Positions 12,361 through 24,200 of a stretch of DNA of 64,000 nt are shown here, piece after piece. This DNA comes from Callaeas wilsoni (taxonomy: Eukaryota > Chordata > Aves > Passeriformes > Callaeidae). The translations under genes and the position numbers were made by a program. The notes under the pieces were generated by a model. That model was not told the DNA's origin and did no database searches. It worked only from the letters and a program-made list of their open reading frames with translations. The stretch is taken from assembly GCA_013398955.1 (NCBI GenBank), contig VWPU01004593.1:1-64000 (forward strand), read 5' to 3'. How positions within the stretch are numbered: the first letter of the stretch is position 1; every line of letters begins with the position of its first letter.

Positions 12361-13947
12361 ATGTGCAAGATTGAGGACAACTGCAGCTCTCTGGGCTCTG
12401 GAGAGTTTTGTCTGACCCACCCAGGCTGCTGCTTTGGGAGTAGTTTGTAGCCCACGATGGGTTTTAAGCTCCTGAGACCAGACTTGGAGCTGTTGCCTCA
12501 TTTGACACAGGTCGAGTGAGTCACAGATGAGATATGGCTGTTAAATGTAAGTTCTTTAGGGCAAGGATTATCATCATTGTAAAAACAAAACCCAGACTGT
12601 CGCTGCTGTTTGACAAATAGCTGTAAAACTCAGCTCTCTGTAGGGTGGAGCAGCCAAAGCCAGAGTTTGTGCAGCAAATGACAAGAAAACAGTCATGGAA
12701 AGAATGGAGCTGTGAAATCTCTGAAGCTTCCAGAAGGGAGCTTGAGAGTTTATGAAGAAATACAGAGTGTGGTCCTTCTTCCTGAAGAGAACTAAAGGCT
12801 TGGAGTGAACTTGCTCAGAAGTGGTTCTGCATTTCTAGTGAATATTGGTACTTCAGACTTCTGGTGCACTGCTGGGTGTTTTTCTCAGGAGGGGATTGTG
12901 TGCTTAAGTCTGCTTCCTTCTCCCCTTTCCTCCCACCAGTAGTTCTTCCAGTCCATCTTGCATGGATCGCAGGGACATGGAAGTTTTGTTTTCTCCTACA
13001 CTGCCATATGGTGCCACGCAGGGCCTTGGATTTCAGCCAGAGAAGATGTTCTGGGTTTGGTGACAAGCTCTTTCATTTGTATTTAAACCATCCCAAAGTA
13101 CTGTTGATCTCAGTTTCGTATCTAAGATTTCCTTTAAATGCACCTGAATTACAAAGTCACCGCTGTGTAGCTTGGTGTTGTTCCAGCCTCATTTTGCAGC
13201 TTTTGCTGAGTATTGTTCTGATTTGTGGTTAATAGCTTCACAACTTTATTACAGGCTCTTTGTAGCTGCTAGAAGTCAAGGTGGTGCTGATACATCCCAT
13301 TAATTTCTTCAGTAATAAAACCCTTCTGACACATGCTGCTCTCAGGTGATACCAGTTCCTTCCTCTGTGTCCTACAGTGCAACAGAAACAGCTGGATCCA
13401 ACGGAGCACCTTTTGCTGCCTCTAACTGGTGTAAATGACCAGTTTTGTCTGTTTTATCTCCTGTTCTGATTGAGGTTGTAGGAGAAATTAGGAGAGATGC
13501 AGCAAACGTGTCTGTGTGGAGAAGGCAGTGCTTTCCTCCAAACTGCAAGAAGTACTCTAAAATGTCTTGAAATGAGACAGGATTTTTTACAATGTACATG
13601 GAGAAGAATATATGACAAAGGCAGTGATCACACCAGGAAACGTGAGCAGCAAGGAAGAACAGGTCCAACCTTTTGGGTGTTGGTGAGGGGAAAAAGTAGA
13701 GCAGTGGTGGCTAGGGATAGTGGGGGGCTTCTGAGAGAAGGGGGGTTTGAATTAACATTTTGTGTGGTCTTTCATCTGGAGTAATTGAAGATAATTGCTA
13801 CTCTGAAATTCACTAAAGTTAAGAAAGCCCTTAAAGTGCACATTGTATCTGCCAAGTACACTGGCAGTGCCAGAACGTACTGTTTCTGGGATGGATGTTC
13901 CCATGGGCAAAACTGGTTTATGGTTTTCTGTAAGACAGCCAGAAGTT

Positions 13948-13978
13948 AAAAAAAAAAAAAAAGAAAAAAGAAAAAAAT
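13948..13978. repeat. A-rich tract
   Basis: About 30 bases that are nearly all A, broken by two single G, followed by ttatagtcctg. No retroelement body is recognisable upstream, so it is listed as low complexity only. Confidence 0.8.
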
Positions 13979-16900
13979 TATAGTCCTGCAGTGATTGATC
14001 AGATCTGAAAGGCTGGGAAGAGGTGCTGCTGTTAATGGCTAACCTCCAGTTCCTCTGCTTTATCCTCTGTGAAAACCTCCTGTCATTAACGAAGAGGAGA
14101 TTGGTGCTGTTGTGGCTGGGTGATGAGTGACACCCAGCACACAGAGTGTTCTCAGAGCAGGGCACGATGGGGTCTGTGAGGAGCTGCTGGGGCAGGGTTT
14201 TCTGGAGCACCTCTCTTCTCTGCAGGCACTGGGGGCAGTGGGGTCGGACTGTGGCGTTTGGTTGTTCTTGCTCCATGAGCCTCTCCTTGGACTCCCAGCC
14301 AGCAAATGAAAGATTCGACTTGTCTTTGTGGTGGGAGCATCCAGCAGCACTTCAGAAATCATTCTCATTTGTGTGTATTGTCCTGGCTTGAAAGCTTGGA
14401 CATTTTCTAAGTCAGAGCAAGGGAACTTGGCAAACCCTGGCAGCACAGACACCTTATCTTGCTGTGTATGCAGCCCACTGCATCTCTTAATTTCAAGAAA
14501 CCTGTGATGTGAATTGTGTGTGTGAGAGAGGGGGGATACATTCATGCCTGGAGTTTTAGGGCGAGTGTTTATAAACCATCTTTCCTCTAGCACTAAATTT
14601 TATCTTCGGAACTCCTCAGAGATGTCTTTTTGGCTTCAGATTAAGGTGTAAGTGGGTGGCCATGCATTCTGGGGATGGATGGAGATTGGGCTCCCTGAAG
14701 GTAATGAGGAATGGCATTTTGTCAAAGGACAGACAGGTAAGACTAGAGAAGAGCATTATCTGGGCAGGGGAGGTGATGCATGGGGCTCAGGGTGAGACTG
14801 AAATACATGACTGATGTGACAGGGAGTTCGTGACTACAGTGGGGGAGGCAGCGTGGTATGACCACTGTGGTCTAATTTTAGTGTTTGCCGAGGGCAGAGA
14901 GGTCAAAGGAGAGAGTAAAGGCTGCAGACTGGGTTTGGGAAACCAGGGTTTAGGGGTTTGGAAGGTTTGGAATGAGAGACAGGTCTCAGGTCTGCAGCCA
15001 GGTCCTGACCTGGCTCTTTCACTTCAGAAAATAACTGAGTATTTGAGAACCAGATATTCCAAAGAGGGAGAACTTGACATTACTGAGTAATTTCTTACCG
15101 ACTTCTGAACGCAGTTTGGTCAGGGTTTATTCTGTGCCACAGAAATGCAGAACAAGTGTTGTAACAAAACTTGAGTGTGGGTCCCACTCACATTCTGCAG
15201 AACATCCTGTTCAGAGAGGAGGGCCGGGGGGATTCGTGCTGACAGAGAGGCCTTTCCAGGCTGCAGAGCGTTTGGGACTGACCTAGTTTTTGTGAGCGCA
15301 TGGTTAATCTGTCCTTAGTTAGCTGGATGACTTGACCTAATGCCTAAGCTGAGGGCTGCTGAAATGAGGACTTTGATGGTGTCGTGTAGACTCTTAGGAA
15401 GCTTCACCCATGAATCCAGCAAACAGAAGTATTGCTTTCCCCCCATTATTGTTGTCTTGAAGTGCAGTGATTTTGTTATAAATTAGGATCTGTGCAGCCT
15501 ATTGAGTTGAGGGAGCCATCAGGATTAGTTGTTATCTTGAGGACAAGTCAGGAAAGGCTAATCCTTCATAGCATGACAGGACAAAGAACTCTAATAAAAT
15601 AGCTTGTCATGCCAGTTTCTTAATTAAGGCACTCAGAAGATAGTTGAGGATTTGAGTTTGTGCTGTTGAACAGCAGTGGGGATAGGCAGAGGGAGGTGAG
15701 TCTGAGACTGGAAGCTTTCTATTGTATATTTTTCTTTTGAACTGATGGGAAGGCCATCCTGCTTTTGCAGGGTAAAATCTTACTTTACAGCTTGCTGCAG
15801 CGGTGAGACTCTGGTACTTGTGCTGTGATCAGAGCTGCACTGCCTCCTGTAGGGGAATCCCACCTGACTGGAGACCTTGGAAGGGCACTCCTAAATTCCA
15901 AATCTAATACATGTCAAACCCAGTGATACCTTTGTAGTCAGTTATCTCCTGTGGGTCAATGATATCTGACCAAACTTTGAGCTGGCAAGTTTCCTTCTCC
16001 ATTTTCTATAGTGGTTATTTCTGTGTATAAAAGATGAAGGTGGGTAGAATAAACCATGTCATGGATACCTCTGTAGAAGGCCAGGTTCTCTGTAAGTGTC
16101 ATGTGTGACTAGACAGTGATAAAAATAGATCAAAAATTTGTCTTTCTTGACTGAAAGGGACATAAAATGTCAGCTGGGGCTCTCAGTATGGAAGGTTTTA
16201 GCTGATCTCTATGTAGAGGGTAACTGTGACCTGGATGCTTGGGGGAGAGGGGGTTAATTGTGTTAATTTGGAGAGAATATTTGCATTTCTCCTCTCAATC
16301 TATTAAAGCCAAGTTCTGTGGGCAGATTAAAGGACCAGCAGCAAGGAAGTGTCAGAGCCTGTGAGCACGGGAGAGAAAAGCCAGACTTGTTTGGTGGTGG
16401 GAAATAAAAATGAAGTGCTGATGTGGGGAAGGGGCTTAATATAAACTTAGCCGAGGTCACCAATAGGAGGGTAGGAACACACAGCTCAAATGCTTTCAGT
16501 GCTACCTGTATCATGCTTGGAGTATGGTGTTTTAAGAAGTCCTTGTTTTTTTTCAATAAAAACAACTGAATTATCGCAGAGAAGAAACAAAACTTGGATT
16601 TTTTAAATGGATGGATACCATGGGTCTTGGTGTAATACCTATTTGTTAGTTTAAAAAAACCCCAACAACCAAATTTAGTGTAGAAGATCGTTTTCTTTTG
16701 AACTTTCAGTGAATGAACACCATTATCCAGAGTTGTTCTGGACAGTGGTGTGTAGCACTAACCTGCTGTGAAGGGTTTTCTTCATGCTTTGGGACAGAAT
16801 ATTTCCTAGCAGGCTGTGAGCTGAGACACTTCCCTTGCTCCCTGGGCTGGCAGTGTAGCAGGGCAGTGTCTGAGGATGCATTTGTGATCTGTACAGTCAC

Positions 16901-19758
16901 ATTTTCCCCAGTTCACACTGTTTGCAGTCACTGGTCTGCTGCCTGTGCTGGGAGAGATCCTGAAAAGAGCTGTTAACACCAGCTGACTCCTCACCCTAGC
17001 CGGGAACTCCCAGTTCATCTTTTGCTTCTCCAAAATTCAGTGTCCTTGATGAACTTTACGGTCCCCCAGTGCTGATAAGGCAGGAAATGGCATTTGGTGC
17101 TGCTTTCTTCCTAGTTTGCATCTGCAGTTACAAATGAGAACTGCACATCTTGAGTGTCCCTGTGTGTTGTCCCCAAGTGTACCTCACGTGTCAGGAAGGA
17201 GACTGGCTTTTTAGGCTCTGTGGGGAGAACCCATGGATGGGCAGGGAAGATGCAAGATGACAACCTGCAGCAGTTTAACCCTGCTCTGGCTGTGTCTGGT
17301 GGCTCTGGGGATGGGGGGAGTGTGTAATCTGACTGCACAGAGGATTAATTGCCCTGCATTTGTCTAACCTCATTTCCTGTAGACACCTCCCAGCTCCAGA
17401 GCTGCTGTTTTGTATTCTAAACCCATCTGATTTGAAGCAGAGAACTCAATTCTACTTTGCTGGACTGTTACACCATCTTAATTGATCTTTAAAATACTTA
17501 AAACATTTTCTCACTAATTTCCTGTGTTAAAAGCTTATCTGGACTCCTGGTGGTGTGAACTTTTCATGGTTATCAGCTGGAGATCTCTTAAAATCTTGCC
17601 AGAAATCCCGACTGCCTGAAGGGTGGGGATTATCTTCCTGCATGCCTAGACCAAAATGACCTTTATGTGTCACAAAGAAGTTGGGAACTTAATTGGAAAA
17701 GTTTGGGACACTAACCGTTTTTGTTTTCTTAAATTTGAAAGTTTCAGCTGAAAGTGTATTTGGGAGTCCTTGTGAAACTGAAAGTTGAGTTCTAGTTATT
17801 CCTGGTTAGTTGTTTTACATGAAAATAAGCTTCTGCTGGTGCCCTCAGTGAGAGCAAGTTAGTGGCTTTTTCAGTTGTGTCTTGAGCGAGTTAAAAGTGC
17901 TGCTAACAATAATGAAACAAAAGTAAAAGTTGTGACAGATTTTTATGGGGGGACTCTTGAGAACCTATTGAACTTCATGCAGTTACTTTCAGCTTGTGTG
18001 GTAATGGTGACTTCAGGAAAAGAATCAATGCCTGCGTATAATTTATGTTGCTGTTAGGGACCTAAGCTATTAGGGGCCATTTTTCAAAGGCTCTTTGAAT
18101 AGGAAATGTCTGTTTATCCATTTATCTCTTGTCCGCGCTTCAGCGTTGTGCCCTGATGTGAAGTGTTGGTGGTAAGAGGAGAGCCACTACAGCAAGCTCC
18201 TTTTTCCAGGTTAGCATGGAAGCAATTTTTCCTTTTCACAGAGAGCTTTGCAGCCTGTGTGATACCATTTTTACCTGAACTGCTGGCAGGGACTTGCTCC
18301 CAGGGCTGCAGTGCAGGCGAAGCTTCAGTGATCACTTCTGTGCGTGGTGATCTGATGTCCTGGGAGCATTGCTGCAAACAGCTTCGTTTGGGTCTGTGCT
18401 GGTTTATACTGAGAGCACGTGGATGGGAGCCCTGAATATTTGTGCAGAGCTGTGAGATGAGGCTCCTGGAGCCAGTGCTTTGGAGTCATTAGCTTAGAAA
18501 GAGGTTTAGGAAAAGGCAAAGGCACGACATGCTCTTGTGTAATGAAGAGAGCACAGGTAGGGTCATGCCCACTGGATCTAAGTTCCGTCCAAGTCTCTGG
18601 GTTTAATCCTTCCTACTGAATGGCTTTAGGGAGCTCCAGCTGAGTGCTGTATTTTTGTTCTTGGAAGCAGTCTTCAGAAGCATCCGGTACTCTTTGTGGA
18701 TTAAGCACAGGTTCTTACACAGAGGCTAGGATTAGCAATGAAATAAATGGGAACCCATAGTTTGGACTCAGCCAGCAGTTCATTAGAAAGCAGAAAAGGG
18801 GAGTAGAAAGCTGCCTGCGGTTCCTGAAGTGCCACTGTCACCTTCTTTCAGCAGCAAAGAAAAGCGTGTTATCAGAAAAATAAAGGAGGACATTACCAGA
18901 AAGCTCCTCTACCTCGGGGCTGCCCCAGCCCTTCCGAGGAGGCAGCCAGCACTTGGATGCTGTGTCCTTGCCTGCTGTCCTCGTGGCTGTGCTCAGCCAT
19001 GTGTCGGAGTGTCTTCTGAAAGGCAGGCACAAGTCTGCTCATGAAAACTCGTTGCCTGCTCTTGTTCATGGTTGCCACTTCAGATTGGTGCAGCTGGTTC
19101 GAAAAGCGCTCCGAGAACGGCAGCAGGGTATTAATGAAGGTTCCTCTGCTCATGGGCCTTCAATGGGTGTAATTACTTGGCAGTAACTTCTTTAAACCTT
19201 ATTTGAATTAAAGCTACATGTTTTGGCTGGTTATGTCACCACTGTATTAGTGAGGAATGCAGGAGAGAGTGCTAGTTTGCATTAACTGAGCTGCCTTAAT
19301 CCTTTGTAACCATATTTTTTATTGTGTGTTACTGTCTTACAGAGAGAGAAAACACTTGCCCAAGGGACAGCAGAGTTCACTCCTCAGCATCTCTGCAAAA
19401 GGGCAATGTTCTTTGTCCTCAAAAGGACAAAGTTCTTTGTAGATGGAGTGTTGAGAATTAACATTATGTGTAATTCTGCATAGCTATTCAGTGGGCTACT
19501 GTCTGTATCTAAGGTCTGAATTTTTTATAAAGCTTTTTTCCTACAGTCCCCCTCAGTGTAAGGGTGCAGGGTGGGTTAAATGCCTCACCCAATTTTTTTT
19601 AACGATTTCCTACAGTCTTCAGACCATATGCTTGAAAAAAAGTCTTGTCCAACATGAGTGACTCAGAACACACACCTCTCAGATTCATTGTCCAGGTCAG
19701 CGAAAATACTGTGCCCTTGCATGTGTATCTTTCCTGTCCTGACAAAAGAGAAATTTGC

Positions 19759-19837
19759 TTAACCTTATCACAGATGATTTGTCAAGAAACCTTACCCTTA
19801 CCTTACCTTACCTTGTTTGTTTAACCTTATCACAGAT
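19759..19837. repeat. CCTTA microsatellite between 17-bp direct repeats
   Basis: The 17-base string ttaaccttatcacagat occurs identically at 19759-19775 and 19821-19837. Between the copies is a short imperfect CCTTA run (19790-19813). This looks like local slippage and duplication. Confidence 0.75.
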
Positions 19838-20387
19838 TTATTAACTGGCATACTTGTTTTTTATATTCTTTTCTTATTGAAGATACTTCCTAACATCTTT
19901 GGCCAAGGGGAACTTTATTTAAAAAAAAGCAAGCAGCCAAAAACTGTGAGACAATAGCAGATTTAATCTTCATAAAGCAGCAGGGCTTTTGCTTCCCTGG
20001 GAATGTTTGCTAACTGTGGCTTTTCCAGGTTTTGGACAGAGCAATTTTTCTTGTGACTTTTTCAAATATTCTTTCTTTCCCCATCTCTCTGCCTCCCTGG
20101 AGTTGAAACACGCACTGCAGTCACTGCGAGAGCCTTTTGCAGTTGCACTTTTGCTTGCTGTGTTTTACTGGGCCCAACTGGAAGTCGCTTCTGATCCTGT
20201 GGAATAATGTGTTTGGCTGAATCCTGAAGTTTGCTGCTGCTGTGTGTGTGCTTGTACTGAGGAAAAACCATCCACATGGTTTCTTATCTTTCCTGGGCCA
20301 AAAATAACACCGCGGCTCCTGTGGCCTTGAAGAATTAGCCTAAGTTCAGAACTGGAAACTGGGGTGAAGATGAAAAATGTGTTTCAA

Positions 20388-20430
20388 AATATATAAAATA
20401 TATAATGTATATTCAAAATATATAAAATAG
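20388..20430. repeat. AT-rich low-complexity patch
   Basis: Repeats of atataaaat and aaatatataaaata occur in about 43 bases, just upstream of the 24-bp minisatellite. Confidence 0.7.
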
Positions 20431-20649
20431 CAGCTGGGAGGATGAAAAGCCTTTGTGTGGGGCTCTGGCTGGTGGATCACAAGTATTTGCGATGATCTTT
20501 TGCACGGACCGTTCAGAGGGACAAGCCTCTGCTGAATGGCAGGTTGGCTCCACGTGAAACCAGGACATGCAGTTCTGACAGGGAGGAGGGTGGAAGGTAA
20601 GCGCAAAATCATCTTTTTTTCCTTGTGGCCGCAGAGCGGCTCCTGCAGA

Positions 20650-21234
20650 TCCCTGACGTGGGCCATTCCCCCATTCCTGACGTGGGTCATTCCTCCATCC
20701 TTGATATGGGTCATTCCTCCATCCCTGACGTGGGTCATTCCTCTCCATCCCCGACGTGGGCCGTTCCTCCATCCCCGACGTGGGTCGTTCCTCCATCCCC
20801 NTTGATATGGGTCATTCCTCCATCCCTGACGTGGGGCGTTCCTCCATCCCTGACGTGGGGCGTTCCTCCATCCCTGACGTGGGGCGTTCCTCCATCCCTG
20901 ACGTGGGGCGTTCCTCCATCCCTGACGTGGGGCGTTCCTCCATCCCTGACGTGGGGCGTTCCTCCATCCCTGACGTGGGGCGTTCCTCCATCCCTGACGT
21001 GGGGCGTTCCTCCATCCCTGACGTGGGGCGTTCCTCCATCCCTGACGTGGGGCGTTCCTCCATCCCTGACGTGGGGCGTTCCTCCATCCCTGACGTGGGG
21101 CGTTCCTCCATCCCTGACGTGGGGCGTTCCTCCATCCCTGACGTGGGGCGTTCCTCCATCCCTGACGTGGGGCGTTCCTCCATCCCTGACGTGGGGCGTT
21201 CCTCCATCCCTGACGTGGGCCGTTCCTCCATCCC
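20650..21234. repeat. 24-bp minisatellite, 24 units, contains an N
   Basis: Twenty-four tandem units, each carrying TGACGTGG or a variant and then a ttcctccat stretch. Units 1-7 (20650-20822) vary: one has two extra bases and two read tgatatgg at the core. Units 8-24 run at an exact 24-base period from 20823; the first 16 of these look identical and the last has one change (gggcc for ggggc). A single N at 20801 lies between the variable and uniform parts, so the true copy number is uncertain. Because 24 is a multiple of 3 and the unit has no stop, several frames are open on both strands; these give repeat peptides and are not genes. Purity suggests recent expansion. Confidence 0.97.
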
Positions 21235-21240
21235 GCGGCG

Positions 21241-24200
21241 TCTGCCTTGTGCCATCTGCCCTGGGGTCCCCGGGGCAGGCGAGGTGTGAAATGTGTAACC
21301 CCGTTTATCCTGCGAGGTGGTCAGGCCGTCTCCTGTACAGAAAATGCCTTGTTTCTGTTCAGCCAGCACAAAGGCTCTTTTATAGCTGCTTGGCCATACA
21401 TCTGTCGAGGTGCCTCAGACTGTTAGCACTGGTTACTGTTTGAGGTATGCAGCTCCCAGGCTGTGATGTACAGTGATATGTTGTTTATGTGTTGCCTCCC
21501 TTTCCTTTTGAGGATAGGGAGCTGTGCTGTGTCCTGCCCTGAACAAAGCTGGTGTTAGTTATGGGATGGAGCGGTAGCCTGGAGATTTTCTCTTTAAAAG
21601 CATACTGGAATCCTTCTGTTTCACACTTCGAATTAAACTTCTGAATTTGGCAGCGACTGCAGGACAATAGAACTTTCTCTGGGGAAAAGTGTGTTGAATT
21701 TCTGCTCCAGAGACAGACCTGGCTTGAAAGACATTGTGTGCACTGTAACTGAGTCACCCCAGTCCTCCACTAGGCACTTAAATGGAAAAAAACCCCCTGA
21801 CTTCTTAAAATTTTTGAACTTTATTGCAGCCTTTGGATTAATTTCCCCATCTTTTCCCCGCCTCCACCGTTATTTTTTTTCTCCTGCACATGTCCTCATG
21901 CTTGTTCCACAGACACTTTGCTGAAACCAGTCCTGCCCAGAAATGCACATTCATCTTCTGAAATGTAGGGGAGGGAGTGAGAGGAGGCTCTGTAAACTAA
22001 CAAAGTCCTGGTGATTTGGGAATCTCAGAGTTTGTCTCCTGTGGTCTTCAGACATCTTGAGGTTTGCCATCTCCTGTCTCCGGTGTTTGGTTTTCTAAGT
22101 TGGTTTTTTTAACCCCACAAAGCTATCTGACAGCTCTTCAGTTCCATTCCCAAATAGCTTTCTGATGCTGTCACTGCTGGCTTCTTGACTCAAAGTAGAA
22201 TTTGGGTGGAAAAACAACTTTTCCTCGAATTACCATGAGATGGGTCTCGTGGGACAGAGGAAGAGCACGAGAGGGATGTGCTGTTTCATGTTAAGCTCTT
22301 TTGGTTTGACGTTGATCTTCCCTTCTGCTCCATTAGCGTGGATAAATAGGGAGGCCTGGTAGCCGAGTGTGGCAAAAGGTGACTCGGGGTGGGTCCGTGG
22401 CACTTCACCCCACTGAGTCCCTGTCCCTTGGAGTAGCAGCTCTGCCCTGCCCAGGCCTAGATGTCAACACCCAGCTCTGCCTTGGAACATGTGCCTGTGC
22501 TTGCTCCCCTCTCCAGGGAGTATTTCTTGTTGAAGATCTGTTCTGGCTTTGAAGATGCATTTAGGCTTTTTGTGGCCTCTTTCACAAGAGGGTGAGAAGT
22601 TACTTTTCAGCTTAATTTTAGACTGGCTGTCGTTCTCGAGCAAACTTGAAGCGCGGTTTTGACCTTGCTCGCAGGGAAACTTGGAGGAACCCGATTTCCC
22701 AGTACATTGAGGGAACTGTTACCCCGGGTCTAGAATTTTGTGCTTTACCATCAAAGGGCTTTGCAAACCTTTCCCATGCTCCTTCCACCCTGTGGAACAA
22801 CAGCTCTCCCTGCATGGCACGGGGTTATCCCCAGGGCACAGGAGGAGGTACCGTCAGGGCAAGGTGTAGAGTGTAAGAGGTCCTGACTCTGTGTCCTGCA
22901 GCCAAACCACACCTTCCCTCCCCTCTTTCACCAGTCACTGCAATTAAAATTCCACCGTCAGGGCTGAAGTGAGGTGAGGCAGGAGCAGACTTGTTTTCAG
23001 GAGGGAGAGGGAGAACCGAATTTTCTGCTGGAATGGGCCTTTTCCTAGAGCGGGCTCGGGAAATGTCCACTCCCCACCTGTTTAGGGGCAGAAAAGTCAC
23101 AGGCAGAAATTGCAAAAATAATCAGCGTGGTGTGCTCTGGTTCCCAGAAGGCATCAAAGAGGGAATGAATTGAGCTGGGAGCGAGGAGCCCTGTAGACAA
23201 GTGTGCAGTTCTCCATCAGCCTTTCTGAACTGTGGCCCAGGGCAATCACTGGAGATGATTTCCTAATAAAACTGAGGGAGCCCAGCTTGCAGGGGTGCAG
23301 ATGAGACTCTCCACTGGCACCAGGGAGCAAAGTGAAGCAATGGGAAAAAACCTCTTGGAGGTGAAAGGTGGTGAAAGCAAGAGAGCCAGAGTGAAACCCA
23401 GGGGGGGTCTTATTAATGTGCTGGAGTCTAAGTAATTTCAAATATTCTAAACAGAGGTCCCGTGAGCAGAGATACGAGGGAACCAGATTCCTTTGGCATT
23501 TGCAATGTCAGGCAGGCTAAAGTAAGTGCTCTTGTGCAACGCTCCGCTGAGTGCTTACGGAGCAGATGTTGCTCCTTTTGTAGCTGCTGCTCCAAGCGAA
23601 CCAGCTTCTTGCCTGGGTAAAGCAGAGAGGTGCTCAGCTTTGCAGAGGACCAAACAGAGGGACAACATTTGAGTGGGAAGTGCTGAGGAGGAGGAAAAGC
23701 AGTCACTTGCAGATGTTGAGGGAACTGTTTCCTTAAGGAGTGTCAGGATGATGTGAAACTTCAATGTGCTTAACCTGAGTTGCAGTTTCTCTGAGAGCAG
23801 GGAGGCTGGGTGTGTGGTGGGGGTAGGCAGAGAAGGACTGAGATAGGCCTTCAGAGAGGAAGTTAGTCTAAAATAAATTCAGGTAAACAATAAAATGTTA
23901 CAAGGTGCAAGCTAAGGAACAACCTCCTATTTTCCCTGGCTCTCGCTGGGACGCAGCTCTAATCCTTAAAGCCGGAAATCATATCTGATGGGCTACAATA
24001 ATCTTATTTTTCCTAGGTGTAGAACTCCACTATGCCTGTCTCCCCTAGGCAAGGTGGAATACCTGCCAAGAAAGCAACATGCTCTGAGCCTCAGCTGCTT
24101 CCACGTGCCAGCAAAACCATCCTGTGTGGAAGTGACAAGTGTGTTGCTGATGGGACGTGTTCTGGCGTGGCATCTGAGTTAAATGAAAGTGGAAGCACTT

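Larger units (their letters stand above)
9589..20640. other. Intron 2 interval, mostly unique sequence
   Basis: No gene is supported. Visible small features are an (AGC)5 microsatellite at 12346-12360, an A-rich tract at 13948-13978, a CCTTA microsatellite flanked by a 17-bp direct repeat at 19759-19837, and an AT-rich patch at 20388-20430. The longest open frame (11644-12450 +) shows no recognisable domain. The remainder is non-repetitive to my eye. Confidence 0.6.

Noticed and set aside
11644..12450. 268-codon + frame in intron 2
   Set aside because: No recognisable domain, a composition like translated non-coding DNA, overlapping frames on both strands, and no promoter or splice context. 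A homology search with a conserved hit would reverse this.
20625..21443. Long open frames (272, 177 and 185 codons) over the 24-bp array on both strands
   Set aside because: The unit is 24 bases with no stop, so frames stay open automatically. The peptides are pure 8-residue repeats and there are no coding signals around them.
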